Assembly (NCBI GenBank): GCA_023150805.1
Contig: JAKLKF010000025.1
Span: 1-64,000, forward strand
Length of the DNA: 64,000 nt
Reading direction: 5' to 3'
Origin: Myxococcota bacterium
GTDB lineage: Bacteria > Myxococcota_A > UBA796 > UBA2385
Positions 38,715 through 49,797 of the stretch are shown in pieces. A program made the translations under genes and the position numbers. The notes below the pieces were generated by a model. The model was not told the origin of the DNA. It saw only the letters and a program-made list of their open reading frames with translations, and made no database searches. How positions within the stretch are numbered: position 1 is the stretch's first letter; each line of letters opens with the position of its first letter.

Positions 38715-39950
38715 TCAACCCCATGGAAAAGGACCATCCCAACTACCCTCGCCCCCAGTTTCGGCCAACGGCCAGGTCTCCCACCACCACTTCTCGGGGT
38801 CCGGCGAGGAATACGGGTTGCACGTTCCGGACATCTGACGAAAGCCGTCAGAACCGAAAGATGTGTCAGCTGCACCCACCTGCGGATTCCCTGTCGATGG
38901 GCAACAACTCGACGTCAGAACGAACCCATACCTGCGGTACATGGCCCACCGGAAGATGTTCTCCGCGACGTAGGTCTTGTCACAGGCTGCGAACAGCCAA
39001 TCGTCCAGACCCGCTACACCGCCGCGGATCCAGTCCGACCACTGCTCTGGCAGGTCATCTTCCTCCGTCTCGTGCAGGCGCCAGCACACATGCGCCAGCT
39101 CGTGCATCAGCGTGCAGGCCAGGTCGACCACCGCGCAGTACCGGTCGGCGCTGGATGCGGTGGAGGTCCAGGCTTGCATGGCGCGGGTGGTGAACGGGCT
39201 CTCGGTGGAGGTCCACAGCGTGATCGTCCCGCCTCCGCCCGTGTCGAACTGGCCGGTGGCCCACGCGGCGCCCTTCTCCTCCGGCCGGTGCTCCACCTTG
39301 ATCTTGAGCCGCTGGTCGATGCCGATGCCACCGAGGAGCCAACCCAGGACGTGGCCGGCTACCGTACCCTCGCTCCCCTCGATGTGGTTGACCACGCAGT
39401 CCCCGTGGTCCGCGTCGCCCTCCACCCAGCACCATGCCCACCGGACCAGCTCGGTGTTTGCTCGGAGCAACGCCCACGACCGAAGGATGAGCCCCACCTC
39501 GGCGTACTCGGCACCCTCGATCTGGATGGCGTCCGAAGCCGCAGAGACATCCAGCGCGTCGATGTCGGCCGCGGACCGGACGACATCTTCTGCCACGCAC
39601 TCGCTCGTGGACCCCTTGAGCTCGCACGGGCCCCGACTGCCCTCGTCCGGCGGGACCAGCCAGGTTGCGGACTCCAGCGGCTCACCGCTTCCCAAGCTGT
39701 CCAGACCCGTCCGCCCGTCGTGCTCGAAGACATCGTCCCACGAGTCGCCTCCGCCGCCATCACGGTCCCTGGGCGTGACCGGCTCGTCGTCCCTGGCGCG
39801 GGTGGAGCCGGCCCACTCGTCTCGACCCCAGGCCGCAGACCGGGTATGCCGCTCCGCAGGCCACACATCCGCCCCGCCCCAGCCTCGGTCCGAGCAGCCG
39901 CAGCCGCAGTCCGCGGTGGAGCCGTAGCCCATGGCGCAGGAGCGGGACAT
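38715..39950 (-). CDS. HELAH zinc-metalloprotease-like protein, 411 aa
   Basis: No signal peptide. The N-terminus is unusual: Cys/Gly-rich (SCAMGYGSTADCGCGCSDRG), then ~80 polar, Asp-rich residues. The core has TLMHELAHVCWRLHE, a zincin HExxH at residues 283-287, followed by an acidic stretch and KTYVAENIFRWAMYRRYG, where a third metal ligand could lie. The C-terminus has clustered Cys (SSCCPS). The active motif is intact. No known family recognised. Base composition and codon use are visibly less GC-biased than in the flanking genes. It lies 9 bp downstream of the 128-aa gene, so both are probably one transcript. Confidence 0.6.
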   Translation of the reverse strand: MSRSCAMGYGSTADCGCGCSDRGWGGADVWPAERHTRSAAWGRDEWAGSTRARDDEPVTPRDRDGGGGDSWDDVFEHDGRTGLDSLGSGEPLESATWLVPPDEGSRGPCELKGSTSECVAEDVVRSAADIDALDVSAASDAIQIEGAEYAEVGLILRSWALLRANTELVRWAWCWVEGDADHGDCVVNHIEGSEGTVAGHVLGWLLGGIGIDQRLKIKVEHRPEEKGAAWATGQFDTGGGGTITLWTSTESPFTTRAMQAWTSTASSADRYCAVVDLACTLMHELAHVCWRLHETEEDDLPEQWSDWIRGGVAGLDDWLFAACDKTYVAENIFRWAMYRRYGFVLTSSCCPSTGNPQVGAADTSFGSDGFRQMSGTCNPYSSPDPEKWWWETWPLAETGGEGSWDGPFPWG

Positions 39951-39959
39951 GGCGACCTC

Positions 39960-40346
39960 CTACCGGTTCACGCGCAGCAGCGTGGCCGCGACCCGGCCCA
40001 TCGACAGGGTGCTGCCGCTGGTGTTGCTGCAGAGGAAACCGAAGCGGAACACGGCCCTTGCCTTGAAGCTGGTCCCGACATCGGTGAAGTCCGTCGGGTC
40101 TTCAAAGCCATCAGTGGCCTTGGTGCCACCGAAGCCCACGGCCGCGTCGGGGTTGCGCGGGTCGTTGGCGAGCTGGTAGGCCGCCTGGACCTGGAAGTTG
40201 CCCATCCGGGCAGCGAGCTCGAACTGCGCGCGCAGGTATTGCACCTCGGGCGCGGACATCCACGGGCTGACCGGGATGAAGACGGCGGTGGTCGAGGTGG
40301 CGTAATAGGTCTGCCAGTTCACCGTGGTCGTGCTGCTGTCGGGCAT
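39960..40346 (-). CDS. Unknown 128-aa protein heading the accessory block
   Basis: No signal peptide; Thr/Ser/Ala-rich with Thr-rich start (DSSTTTVNWQTYYATSTT) and strand-like C-terminal half (FKARAVFRFGFLCSNTSG, MGRVAATLLRVNR). Looks like a compact beta-sandwich. First gene of a six-gene minus-strand block; a (GA)n tract sits ~40 bp upstream of its start. No homologue recognised. Confidence 0.5.
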   Translation of the reverse strand: MPDSSTTTVNWQTYYATSTTAVFIPVSPWMSAPEVQYLRAQFELAARMGNFQVQAAYQLANDPRNPDAAVGFGGTKATDGFEDPTDFTDVGTSFKARAVFRFGFLCSNTSGSTLSMGRVAATLLRVNR

Positions 40347-40385
40347 CGTGTTCTCCTGGGTTCGGGCCTATGCAGCAGGAACACT

Positions 40386-40402
40386 AGAGAGAGAGAGAGA
40401 GA
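40386..40402. repeat. (AG)8 microsatellite in an upstream region
   Basis: A 17-bp uninterrupted AG dinucleotide run followed by an A-rich stretch (GAAAGTCAAGAAGAAAAG), very unlike the surrounding GC-rich DNA. It lies in the 102-bp gap between the 128-aa gene start and the stop of the alpha/beta hydrolase gene. Confidence 0.95.
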
Positions 40403-40448
40403 AAGTCAAGAAGAAAAGCCCGAACCCCGACAAGAGGCGCAGTCCCCC

Positions 40449-41468
40449 CTACCCCCGCGCGACCATCCACTCCTGCATCGCCGGCCAGACCACCGCCGAG
40501 GCGTGCCGGCCCATCACCAGGTCCAGGTGGCCCCAGTGGGTGCCGTGGTGCCAGTCGTCGAACAACAGCCACGTCTTGTCGCGGCTGCCGCTGCGGTCGA
40601 AGGCGACCCTTGCGTCGCGCGGGGGCATCAGGTGGTCGCGGTCGCCGGCGATCACCAGCAACGGCACGTCGGTGTGCGACCAGGCTTCATCCCACTCGAA
40701 CTGGCCGGTGGCGGCCCAGCGCGACATCTCCTGCCAGACCTTGACGCTGGTCCAGTCGAAGCCGCGGGCCAGCCGCTCCTGCAGGATCTCGGGCTCCAGG
40801 CTGCCGGGCCACCAGCCGCTGATGGGGAAGCCGTAGCCGGCGACGTCGGTGATTCCGTACAGTCGCGCCAGCAGGTGCCCGAACAGTCGGGTGCGGACCT
40901 GGAGCGTGGACATGACCGGGGCGTCCCGCAGCCCGTGGGTGATGCGCCCCAGCAGGCCGAGGGCAGGGTTGGCCCGGCCGAACCGGTACAGGGCGCCGAT
41001 GCCGATCACACCCCGAGGCAGGGGTTGGCCGTCCTGGGACAGCTCGGCGGCGGCGGCGTACAGGGCGGCGCCCCCCAGCGAGTGCCCGATCCAGAAGGCG
41101 GGGCCGGGCAGGGCGGCGGCGGCCCGGCGCACGTCCTGGACGTAGTCCGCGAAGCGCTCGGCCCCCTGCGCGCCGGCCTTGCGGCTGCGGCCGTGGCCAC
41201 GCAGCTCCAGGTTCCAGGTGTCGAAGCCGCGCTCGGCCAGCCAGGCGGTGAGCGAGCGGCGGCTGTTGTGCCAGGAGTAGCGGTTCTGGGCGAAGCCGTG
41301 CACCAGGAGGACGGGCGGGCGGGTCGGGCCGGCGGGCAGGCGCTTCCGCACCATGAACAGAGGGGCATCACCCTCCAACCGCAGGACCGTCCGCTGCAGG
41401 TCGACCTGGTGGTCGCCCTCGACCACCTGGCGGACCGGCCCCTCCTCGACGATGGACAGACCGGCCAC
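40449..41468 (-). CDS. Alpha/beta hydrolase, 339 aa
   Basis: Oxyanion segment VLLVHGFAQNRYSWH near residue 53, nucleophile elbow IGHSLGGAAL near 127, an acid in VIAGDRDHLMPP near 272 and the catalytic His near GTHWGHLDLV. The catalytic triad therefore looks complete. No signal peptide, so cytoplasmic. Substrate unknown (esterase or lipase-like). The GTG start is 7 bp after the fbp stop, so it is probably cotranscribed with fbp. Confidence 0.85.
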   Translation of the reverse strand: MAGLSIVEEGPVRQVVEGDHQVDLQRTVLRLEGDAPLFMVRKRLPAGPTRPPVLLVHGFAQNRYSWHNSRRSLTAWLAERGFDTWNLELRGHGRSRKAGAQGAERFADYVQDVRRAAAALPGPAFWIGHSLGGAALYAAAAELSQDGQPLPRGVIGIGALYRFGRANPALGLLGRITHGLRDAPVMSTLQVRTRLFGHLLARLYGITDVAGYGFPISGWWPGSLEPEILQERLARGFDWTSVKVWQEMSRWAATGQFEWDEAWSHTDVPLLVIAGDRDHLMPPRDARVAFDRSGSRDKTWLLFDDWHHGTHWGHLDLVMGRHASAVVWPAMQEWMVARG

Positions 41469-41475
41469 GGGTCGC

Positions 41476-42480
41476 CTACTCGGCCAGCAGGGCGGTCACT
41501 TCGTCCACCAGCTCCTTGTTGCCGATGAACAGGGGCGTGCGGGCGTGCAGGTCGTCGGGGCACAGGTCCAGGATGCGGTTCTTGCCGTCGGTGGCGGCGC
41601 CGCCGGCGGCCTCGGCCAGGAAGGCCAGGGGGAAGGCTTCGTACAGGATTCGCAGCTTGCCCTCGGGGTTCTTCTTGGTGGCCGGGTACAGGAAGATGCC
41701 GCCCTTGAGCAGGTTGCGGTGGAAGTCGGCGACCAGGCTGCCGATGTAGCGGGCCGACCAGGTGGCCGAGGGCTCCTTCTTGCTCTCGACCCAGGCGCGC
41801 AGGCGCGGGTCCCAGGTGGCGGCGTAGCCTTCGTTCACGCTGTAGGTCCTGGCCGTGGGCTTGAGCTTGATGTCGGGGTGCGACAGGAAGAACTCGCCCA
41901 CGGTCGGGTCCAGGGTGAAGCCGTGCACGCCGCGCCCGGTGGTCAGCACCATGATCGTGCCCGAACCGTAGATGACGTAGCCGGCGGCGATCATCTCCTT
42001 TCCGGGGCGCAGGATGTCGTCCATGCTGGCCGGGCCGCCGATCTCGGACTTGCGCCGGAAGATGGCGAAGATGGTGCCGATCGTGGCGTTGACGTCGATG
42101 TTGCTGGACCCGTCGAGGGGATCCATGCAGAAGACGTAGCGGCCGCTGCGGAAGCGCTCGGGCGGGTAGAAGGGCTTGGCGTCCTCCTCGCTGGCCAGGG
42201 CGGCGATGACGCCGGGGTGCTCCAGCGCCTTCTTGAAGGTGTCGTTGGCGTACTCGTCGAGCTTCTGGACGAACTCGCCCTGGACGTTCATCTCGCCGGT
42301 GCCGCCCAGCATCCCGGCCAGGCCGGCGCGGTTCACCCGGCTGCTGACCATGCGGGCGGCCAGGCTGACCTGCTGCAGCAGGGTGGCGAACTGGCCGGTC
42401 GCCTCGGGGTGGGCCTGGGTGGTCTCGAAGATGAAGCGGTCGAGGGTGGTGCCTTCTTCGAAGTGGTGGCCGAGCTGCAT
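41476..42480 (-). CDS. fbp: Class I fructose-1,6-bisphosphatase
   Basis: A 334-aa cytosolic gluconeogenic enzyme, the usual length. Metal and substrate motifs seen: ALASEEDAKPF (metal Glu), the signature MDPLDGSSNIDVN near residue 118, NEGYAATWDPRL, RYIGSLVADFHRNLLKGGIFLYP and the C-terminal LYEAFPLAFLAEAAGG. ATG start at 42480, 126 bp downstream of the histidine kinase stop. Together with enolase and fumarase it shows a gluconeogenesis-capable core. Confidence 0.97.
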   Translation of the reverse strand: MQLGHHFEEGTTLDRFIFETTQAHPEATGQFATLLQQVSLAARMVSSRVNRAGLAGMLGGTGEMNVQGEFVQKLDEYANDTFKKALEHPGVIAALASEEDAKPFYPPERFRSGRYVFCMDPLDGSSNIDVNATIGTIFAIFRRKSEIGGPASMDDILRPGKEMIAAGYVIYGSGTIMVLTTGRGVHGFTLDPTVGEFFLSHPDIKLKPTARTYSVNEGYAATWDPRLRAWVESKKEPSATWSARYIGSLVADFHRNLLKGGIFLYPATKKNPEGKLRILYEAFPLAFLAEAAGGAATDGKNRILDLCPDDLHARTPLFIGNKELVDEVTALLAE

Positions 42481-42606
42481 GGGGTCTCCAGGGGCGCCGG
42501 CGGGGCGCCGGGGCGGCGGTCCTCCCAGGCTAACCGGCGCCCGATCCCCTCGTCGGAGGGGGCGGGCCGCCTGGTCGCAGGGCGGCTGCCCGGGCGCGGC
42601 CGGCGG

Positions 42607-45372
<2,766 letters not shown>

Positions 45373-45488
45373 GGCGGGCAGGCTACCGAAGGGGAGCGCG
45401 TCGTGGGCGCCGGTCCGGTCGACCGGGGTCCCCTCGTCGCCCGGGACCGGATTAGGTGCGCCCACCCCGCCCCCTGTCCGGAGCCCCC

Positions 45489-46598
45489 ATGCGCGCGCCC
45501 GCCCTCGCCTGTGCCGCCTCCTTCCTCACCCTGGCCCTGGCCGCCGGCCCCCTCGCCTGCGGCGAGAAGGACGCCGGGACCCCCGCCTCCTCCGCCGCCG
45601 CCAGCGCCTCGGCGGGTGCCGCAACGGAGGCCGGTGGCCCGCCGAAGGCGTCGGGCCAGGACAGCGCCGGCCCCCGCGACCTGGGCGAGGGGGGAGCCCG
45701 GCGGCCCAAGTCGAACAACCCCGCGCCGACCTCGACGGGCGTGCCGGCGGCCGGCCTGGCGCCGATCGCGGTGGTCGCCGCCGAGGGCAAGGCCGTGGTG
45801 ATGGCCGAGGGGCGGCGCGCCACGCTGCGCATGGACCCCGCCCAGACCTTCTGGAACGGCAAGGAGCTGCTGCTGCGCTTCCACGACGGGCAGCGCGTGT
45901 ACGGCCCGGGCGACGCGACCTGGTGGCAGCCGGGCGAGGTGCCGGCCAGCGCGGCCAACATCGGCGCGGTGCTGCAGGCCAGCGGCCAGCTCGGCACCTG
46001 GCTGGAGGTCGAGACCCTGCAGTCCGGCCAGCACCGCGTGTGGGCCAACATCAGCGGCCAGCGGCACCGCCTGGGCATCGTCAAGCAGGCGCCGACCGCC
46101 TCGGTCTTCCTGCTGGCCCCGGCCGGGACGAGCGGGGGGACCGCCTCGCCGCGGCTGGGCAAGGCCAGCGGCTTCCAGTTCGACGGGGCGGGCGCGGCGC
46201 AGGACGCCCTGCCGACCGAGGCCGAGGCCGTGGCCGAGGTGGCGCCCGACAAGGCCCAGGCCCTGGCGTGGAAGACCGACCTGGCCCTGCTGCGCGGCGG
46301 CGCGGTCGAGACCACCTGGAGCCGGATGGTGGACCTGGACCGCGACGGGCAGGCCGAGGGCCTGGTCTGCGTCAGCGGGGGCAAGGACGACCAGGACTGC
46401 TACGTGGTCGACACCGTCGACGGCGCGCCGCGCTACTTCGGCCTGACCGGCTTCCAGGTGAAGGCGGGCGGCGCCCAGCCCCGGGCCTTCACCTACAAGG
46501 ACGGCACCTACCTGATGCTGGTGGCCGGCGGCGAGAAGTCGGCGCTGTGGGTCGCCCGCTACGACGGCACCCGCTTCCTGTCCGAGGGCGTGCGCTGA
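45489..46598 (+). CDS. Lipoprotein of unknown function, 369 aa
   Basis: Signal sequence with lipobox PLAC (Cys24), then a ~60-residue low-complexity Ala/Ser/Gly linker and a globular C-terminal region. The globular part has repeated strand patterns (AVVMAEGRRATLRMD, LLLRFHDGQRVYGPGDATWW) and a C-terminal section with VDLDRDGQAEGLVCVSGGKDDQDCYVVD, resembling an FG-GAP/Asp-rich turn. Divergent from the kinase, so the shared ~115 bp holds both promoters. Function unknown. Confidence 0.6.
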   Translation: MRAPALACAASFLTLALAAGPLACGEKDAGTPASSAAASASAGAATEAGGPPKASGQDSAGPRDLGEGGARRPKSNNPAPTSTGVPAAGLAPIAVVAAEGKAVVMAEGRRATLRMDPAQTFWNGKELLLRFHDGQRVYGPGDATWWQPGEVPASAANIGAVLQASGQLGTWLEVETLQSGQHRVWANISGQRHRLGIVKQAPTASVFLLAPAGTSGGTASPRLGKASGFQFDGAGAAQDALPTEAEAVAEVAPDKAQALAWKTDLALLRGGAVETTWSRMVDLDRDGQAEGLVCVSGGKDDQDCYVVDTVDGAPRYFGLTGFQVKAGGAQPRAFTYKDGTYLMLVAGGEKSALWVARYDGTRFLSEGVR

Positions 46599-46640
46599 AG
46601 GCCGGGCGGGCGCGGGCGGCACTGCGCTCGGGGGAGGTCC

Positions 46641-48383
46641 TCAGGCGCCCAGCGCGCGCAGCGCGGCCAGGATCTCGGCCCGGCGGGGGTCGGTCGGCCC
46701 CAGGGCGGCCAGGAGCCGCCGCAGGGTGTGGGCCGAGGCCTCGGGCGACGACAGGTCGTGGAGCTGCACCATGGCGAGCTGGGCCAGCCCCTCCAGGTGC
46801 AGGGGGTCCAGGTCGAGCGCGGCGGACAGCAGCGCCGCGGCCTCCTCGCTGCGCCCCTCCTGGCGCCGCCAGATCCCCCGGTTGACCAGCGCCTCGACCA
46901 ACAGGGCCTCCTCGCCCGCGGCGGCCTCGGTGTTCATCGGGCCCATGCGGCCCCGGGCGCCCGAGAGCGCGGCGGCGACCTGGGCCATCAGCGCCCGCGG
47001 CGCGACGGGCCGGCAGAAGACGACCGGGCGGACGAAGGTGGGATCGGGGTCCCCGTACAGGTGGGGGCGGGCCTGGTCGGGGTGGGCGGTCACCCAGTCG
47101 GCCAGGGCCGTGCGGGGGTAGACGCGGCCGCCACAGGCGTAGGCCAGGCCCAGCCCGTCGGGCAGGGCGGCGTCGAAGGCCAGGGCCTGGGAGAGCGCCC
47201 GGTCCAGGCTGGCCGCCGTCTCCTGCGGGTGGGCGCCGAGCAGGACGGAGCCGCCCAGGGTGCGGTAGCCCCGGCGCAGGAAGGTCGAGACCAGGCGCTC
47301 GATGGCGGCCAGGTTGGCGGGGCCGGCGCCCGCGCGCAGCAGGGCGTCGTCGAGGTGGCCCAGCTCGAAGGACAGGCCGCTGGGGTCCAGGCCGGCAGCC
47401 TCCATCGCGTCGAGCAGGGCGTCGCTGACCGGGGCGACCTGCACGAAGGCCTGCAGGTCCAGGCCGCGGCCGGCCAGCGCGCGGAGCAGGGCGATGGCGT
47501 GCCGCTCGTCGGGCACGTTCAGCTCGCTGGTGGCCAGCCAGAAGCGCCGCACGCCGACGGCGACCAGGCTGTCGATCTCGGCGACGATCTCGGGCACGGG
47601 GCGCGGCCGGACCAGGTGGCCGGTGAAGCGGGCCTCGACGCAGAAGTGGCAGCGGCGGTCGCAGCCGGCGGCGACCTGGACGGGGACGCGGCCGCCGCGG
47701 GCCAGGGCCAGGCCCAGGTAGGGGCCCATGCGGGGGGTCGGGCCGGGGGCGGGGCGCCAGGCGGCGGCGAAGCCCCGGTCGCGGGGCACGGGGTCGTGGG
47801 CGGGCCCGCGAGCGGGCGGCGCGGCGGCGAGGGGGCCCACGGGGCCGAGCTGGACGATCCGCGGGTCGGGGTCCAGCACCGGGCCCTGGCCGGTCGCCAG
47901 CGCGCGGCCCAGGCGCCAGGCCAGGTCCTCGGCGGGGCCGGCGATCCCCCAGGAGGCGCCGAGGGCGGCCAGCACGACCTCGGGGCCGCTGCTCAGCGCG
48001 GCGCCGCCGACCAGCACGCGGGCGGGGCCCAGGGCGGCCAGGGCGGCCTGCACCAGGGGGCGCACGGCGTCGAGGTAGTAGCCGGTGTCGATGTCGGGGC
48101 CGTGGGGGCCCGCAGCCACCGGGGGCGCGGCGCTGCGCACGACCAGGGCGTCGTCGAGGTTGCGCAGGCTGAAGCCGACCAGGTCCCAGGGCCCCGCGGC
48201 CAGGGCCTGGTCGAGGGCGGCGCGTGGATCGGCCTCGATCCAGGGCGCGAGCAGCTCGACCCGGCAACCGGACAGCCGCAGGGCGTGGGCGATCCGCTCC
48301 ATGCCGTAGGGCACGACGGGCGAGGCGGTGACGGCGGGGTTGGCGTACACCAGGAGCACCCGGGGAAGGTTCGCTGCGCTCAC
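46641..48383 (-). CDS. B12-binding-like radical SAM protein with C-terminal TPR region
   Basis: A 580-aa protein. Residues 1-160 resemble a cobalamin-binding Rossmann-like domain (VLLVYANPAV, GMERIAHALRLSG, VLVGGAALSSGPE), though no DxHxxG ligand is seen. The radical SAM domain follows with the [4Fe-4S] motif CDRRCHFC (Cys241/245/248) and PVQVAAG before it, then ELNVPDERH and ELGHLDDALLRAG. The last ~80 residues are TPR-like (NRGIWRRQEGRSEEAAALLSAALDLDPLHLEGLAQLAM). Its GTG start overlaps the stop of the upstream GT39-like gene (GTGA), suggesting work on the same pathway, possibly a lipid or surface glycan. Substrate unknown. Confidence 0.85.
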   Translation of the reverse strand: MSAANLPRVLLVYANPAVTASPVVPYGMERIAHALRLSGCRVELLAPWIEADPRAALDQALAAGPWDLVGFSLRNLDDALVVRSAAPPVAAGPHGPDIDTGYYLDAVRPLVQAALAALGPARVLVGGAALSSGPEVVLAALGASWGIAGPAEDLAWRLGRALATGQGPVLDPDPRIVQLGPVGPLAAAPPARGPAHDPVPRDRGFAAAWRPAPGPTPRMGPYLGLALARGGRVPVQVAAGCDRRCHFCVEARFTGHLVRPRPVPEIVAEIDSLVAVGVRRFWLATSELNVPDERHAIALLRALAGRGLDLQAFVQVAPVSDALLDAMEAAGLDPSGLSFELGHLDDALLRAGAGPANLAAIERLVSTFLRRGYRTLGGSVLLGAHPQETAASLDRALSQALAFDAALPDGLGLAYACGGRVYPRTALADWVTAHPDQARPHLYGDPDPTFVRPVVFCRPVAPRALMAQVAAALSGARGRMGPMNTEAAAGEEALLVEALVNRGIWRRQEGRSEEAAALLSAALDLDPLHLEGLAQLAMVQLHDLSSPEASAHTLRRLLAALGPTDPRRAEILAALRALGA

Positions 48384-49774
48384 GGGGCCTCCTCACGAGC
48401 CTGGACCTCCAGCAGGCGCCAGCCGGGGCTGCGGGCGATCTCGGTGAAGCCCTCGACGGGGCCCGAGGCCAGGGGGCGCAGGCCTGGGAAGGTCCGGGCC
48501 AGGCGGCCGGCGTCGACGGCGACCAGCGGGACGCCCCGCTCCTGGCACCACGACCGCAGGTGGGCCGGCGCCAGGTTGCCGGGGGTGGTGCCCGGGGGCA
48601 CGGCGTCCATCAGGAACAGGGGCGCCTCGATCCACCCGTCGGCGCGGCGCAGGTGGAACCAGGGCGAGGTGGCGGCCACCGGGCCGGACCGGCCTGCGGC
48701 CGCGGCGATCAGCGCCTCGCGCTCCACGACCCCCGGCTCGGCCGCCAGGAGCTGGGGCCAGGCACCCCACAGGGCCAGGGCGGACAGCGGGGGCAGCAGC
48801 CAGCGCGGCAGGAAGGCGGCGCCCAGGCTGGCGGCCAGGGTGGTGGGCAGGGACAGGCGCGGGTTGCTGAAGAAGAGGCCGAGCAGGGCGGCGTGGCCGG
48901 CGCCCCAGGCCAGCAACACGGCGGCGCGGCGGTCGCGGCGGAGCAGGCCCAGCAGCAGGCCGCCCAGGCCCACCCAGGTCGGCCAGGTGGAGAGCGCGTC
49001 GCGCAGGCCGCGGCCCGTCGCGGCCCACCACCGCGGCAGCGCGGGCGAGGGCGGCCCGCCGCCGGCGCCGATGGCGGCGTTCTCGCGGGGATCGGGGAGC
49101 AGCGGGCCCAGGCCGGCCAGGGCGCAGAGCCAGTGCGGCGCCGTGGCCAGCGCCAGGCCCAGCAGCGCCAGGCCCACGGCGCGGGCGCGCCCGGGGCCGC
49201 TGCCGACCAGGGCCAGCAGGAGCGCGGGGACCACGACGGCGGCGGGGTAGCGGGTCATCACGGCGGCGCCGGCCAGCAGCCCGGCGCACAGCGGACGGGG
49301 ATCGATCCGGCGGGCGCCGGCGGCCCGTCGGGGTCCCGCGGACGGGGCGGCGATGGCCAGGGCCCCCACGGCCAGGGCGATCGCGGGCAGGTCCGTGCCC
49401 TCGGTGCTGCCCCAGGTCAGCAGCGGCGCCTGCGCGGCCAGCCAGGCGGCGGGCAGCGCCCCGAGCCAGCGCGCGACCGCGGCGACCAGGGCGACCCCGG
49501 CGGCGACGGAGAGCAGCTTGCCGGCCAGCAGGACCCGGCCCGCCGCCACCTTGGCCAGGCCCAGGACCAGGGGGTAGCCCACCGGGTAGCGCGGGCTGAG
49601 CAGATCCTGGCCCTCCAGCACGCGCCGCGCGCGGCCGGCGAAGGCGACGAAGTCGACGTGGCGGAGCTCGGGATGGGTCACCGCGACCGCGCCCAGCAGC
49701 CCCAGGGCCAGCAGCGCGGGCAGCAGCACGGACAGGCGGGGGGGCATGAGACTCCGGTCGGACACCGGGGCCAT
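48380..49774 (-). CDS. Polytopic membrane protein, GT39/ArnT-like
   Basis: About 464 aa with roughly nine to ten hydrophobic segments and a soluble C-terminal ~100 residues. An early loop has HVDFVAFAGRARRVLEGQDLLSPRYPVGYPLVLG, the layout of lipid-linked-sugar glycosyltransferases of the PMT/ArnT (GT39/GT83) superfamily, with an acidic residue in the first loop. The C-terminal domain is soluble (WCQERGVPLVAVDAGRLARTFPGL). Start may be the ATG at 49774 or that at 49747; the later one leaves more room for the divergent hutI promoter. Coupled to the radical SAM gene. Confidence 0.65.
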   Translation of the reverse strand: MAPVSDRSLMPPRLSVLLPALLALGLLGAVAVTHPELRHVDFVAFAGRARRVLEGQDLLSPRYPVGYPLVLGLAKVAAGRVLLAGKLLSVAAGVALVAAVARWLGALPAAWLAAQAPLLTWGSTEGTDLPAIALAVGALAIAAPSAGPRRAAGARRIDPRPLCAGLLAGAAVMTRYPAAVVVPALLLALVGSGPGRARAVGLALLGLALATAPHWLCALAGLGPLLPDPRENAAIGAGGGPPSPALPRWWAATGRGLRDALSTWPTWVGLGGLLLGLLRRDRRAAVLLAWGAGHAALLGLFFSNPRLSLPTTLAASLGAAFLPRWLLPPLSALALWGAWPQLLAAEPGVVEREALIAAAAGRSGPVAATSPWFHLRRADGWIEAPLFLMDAVPPGTTPGNLAPAHLRSWCQERGVPLVAVDAGRLARTFPGLRPLASGPVEGFTEIARSPGWRLLEVQAREEAP

Positions 49775-49797
49775 TATGGTGCCGGGCGGGAGGAGCG

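Noticed and set aside
38863-39950. Cys-rich N-terminus of the HELAH protein as a ribosomally made peptide leader
   Set aside because: It is part of a long uninterrupted frame with a metalloprotease motif, and no modification enzyme is near.
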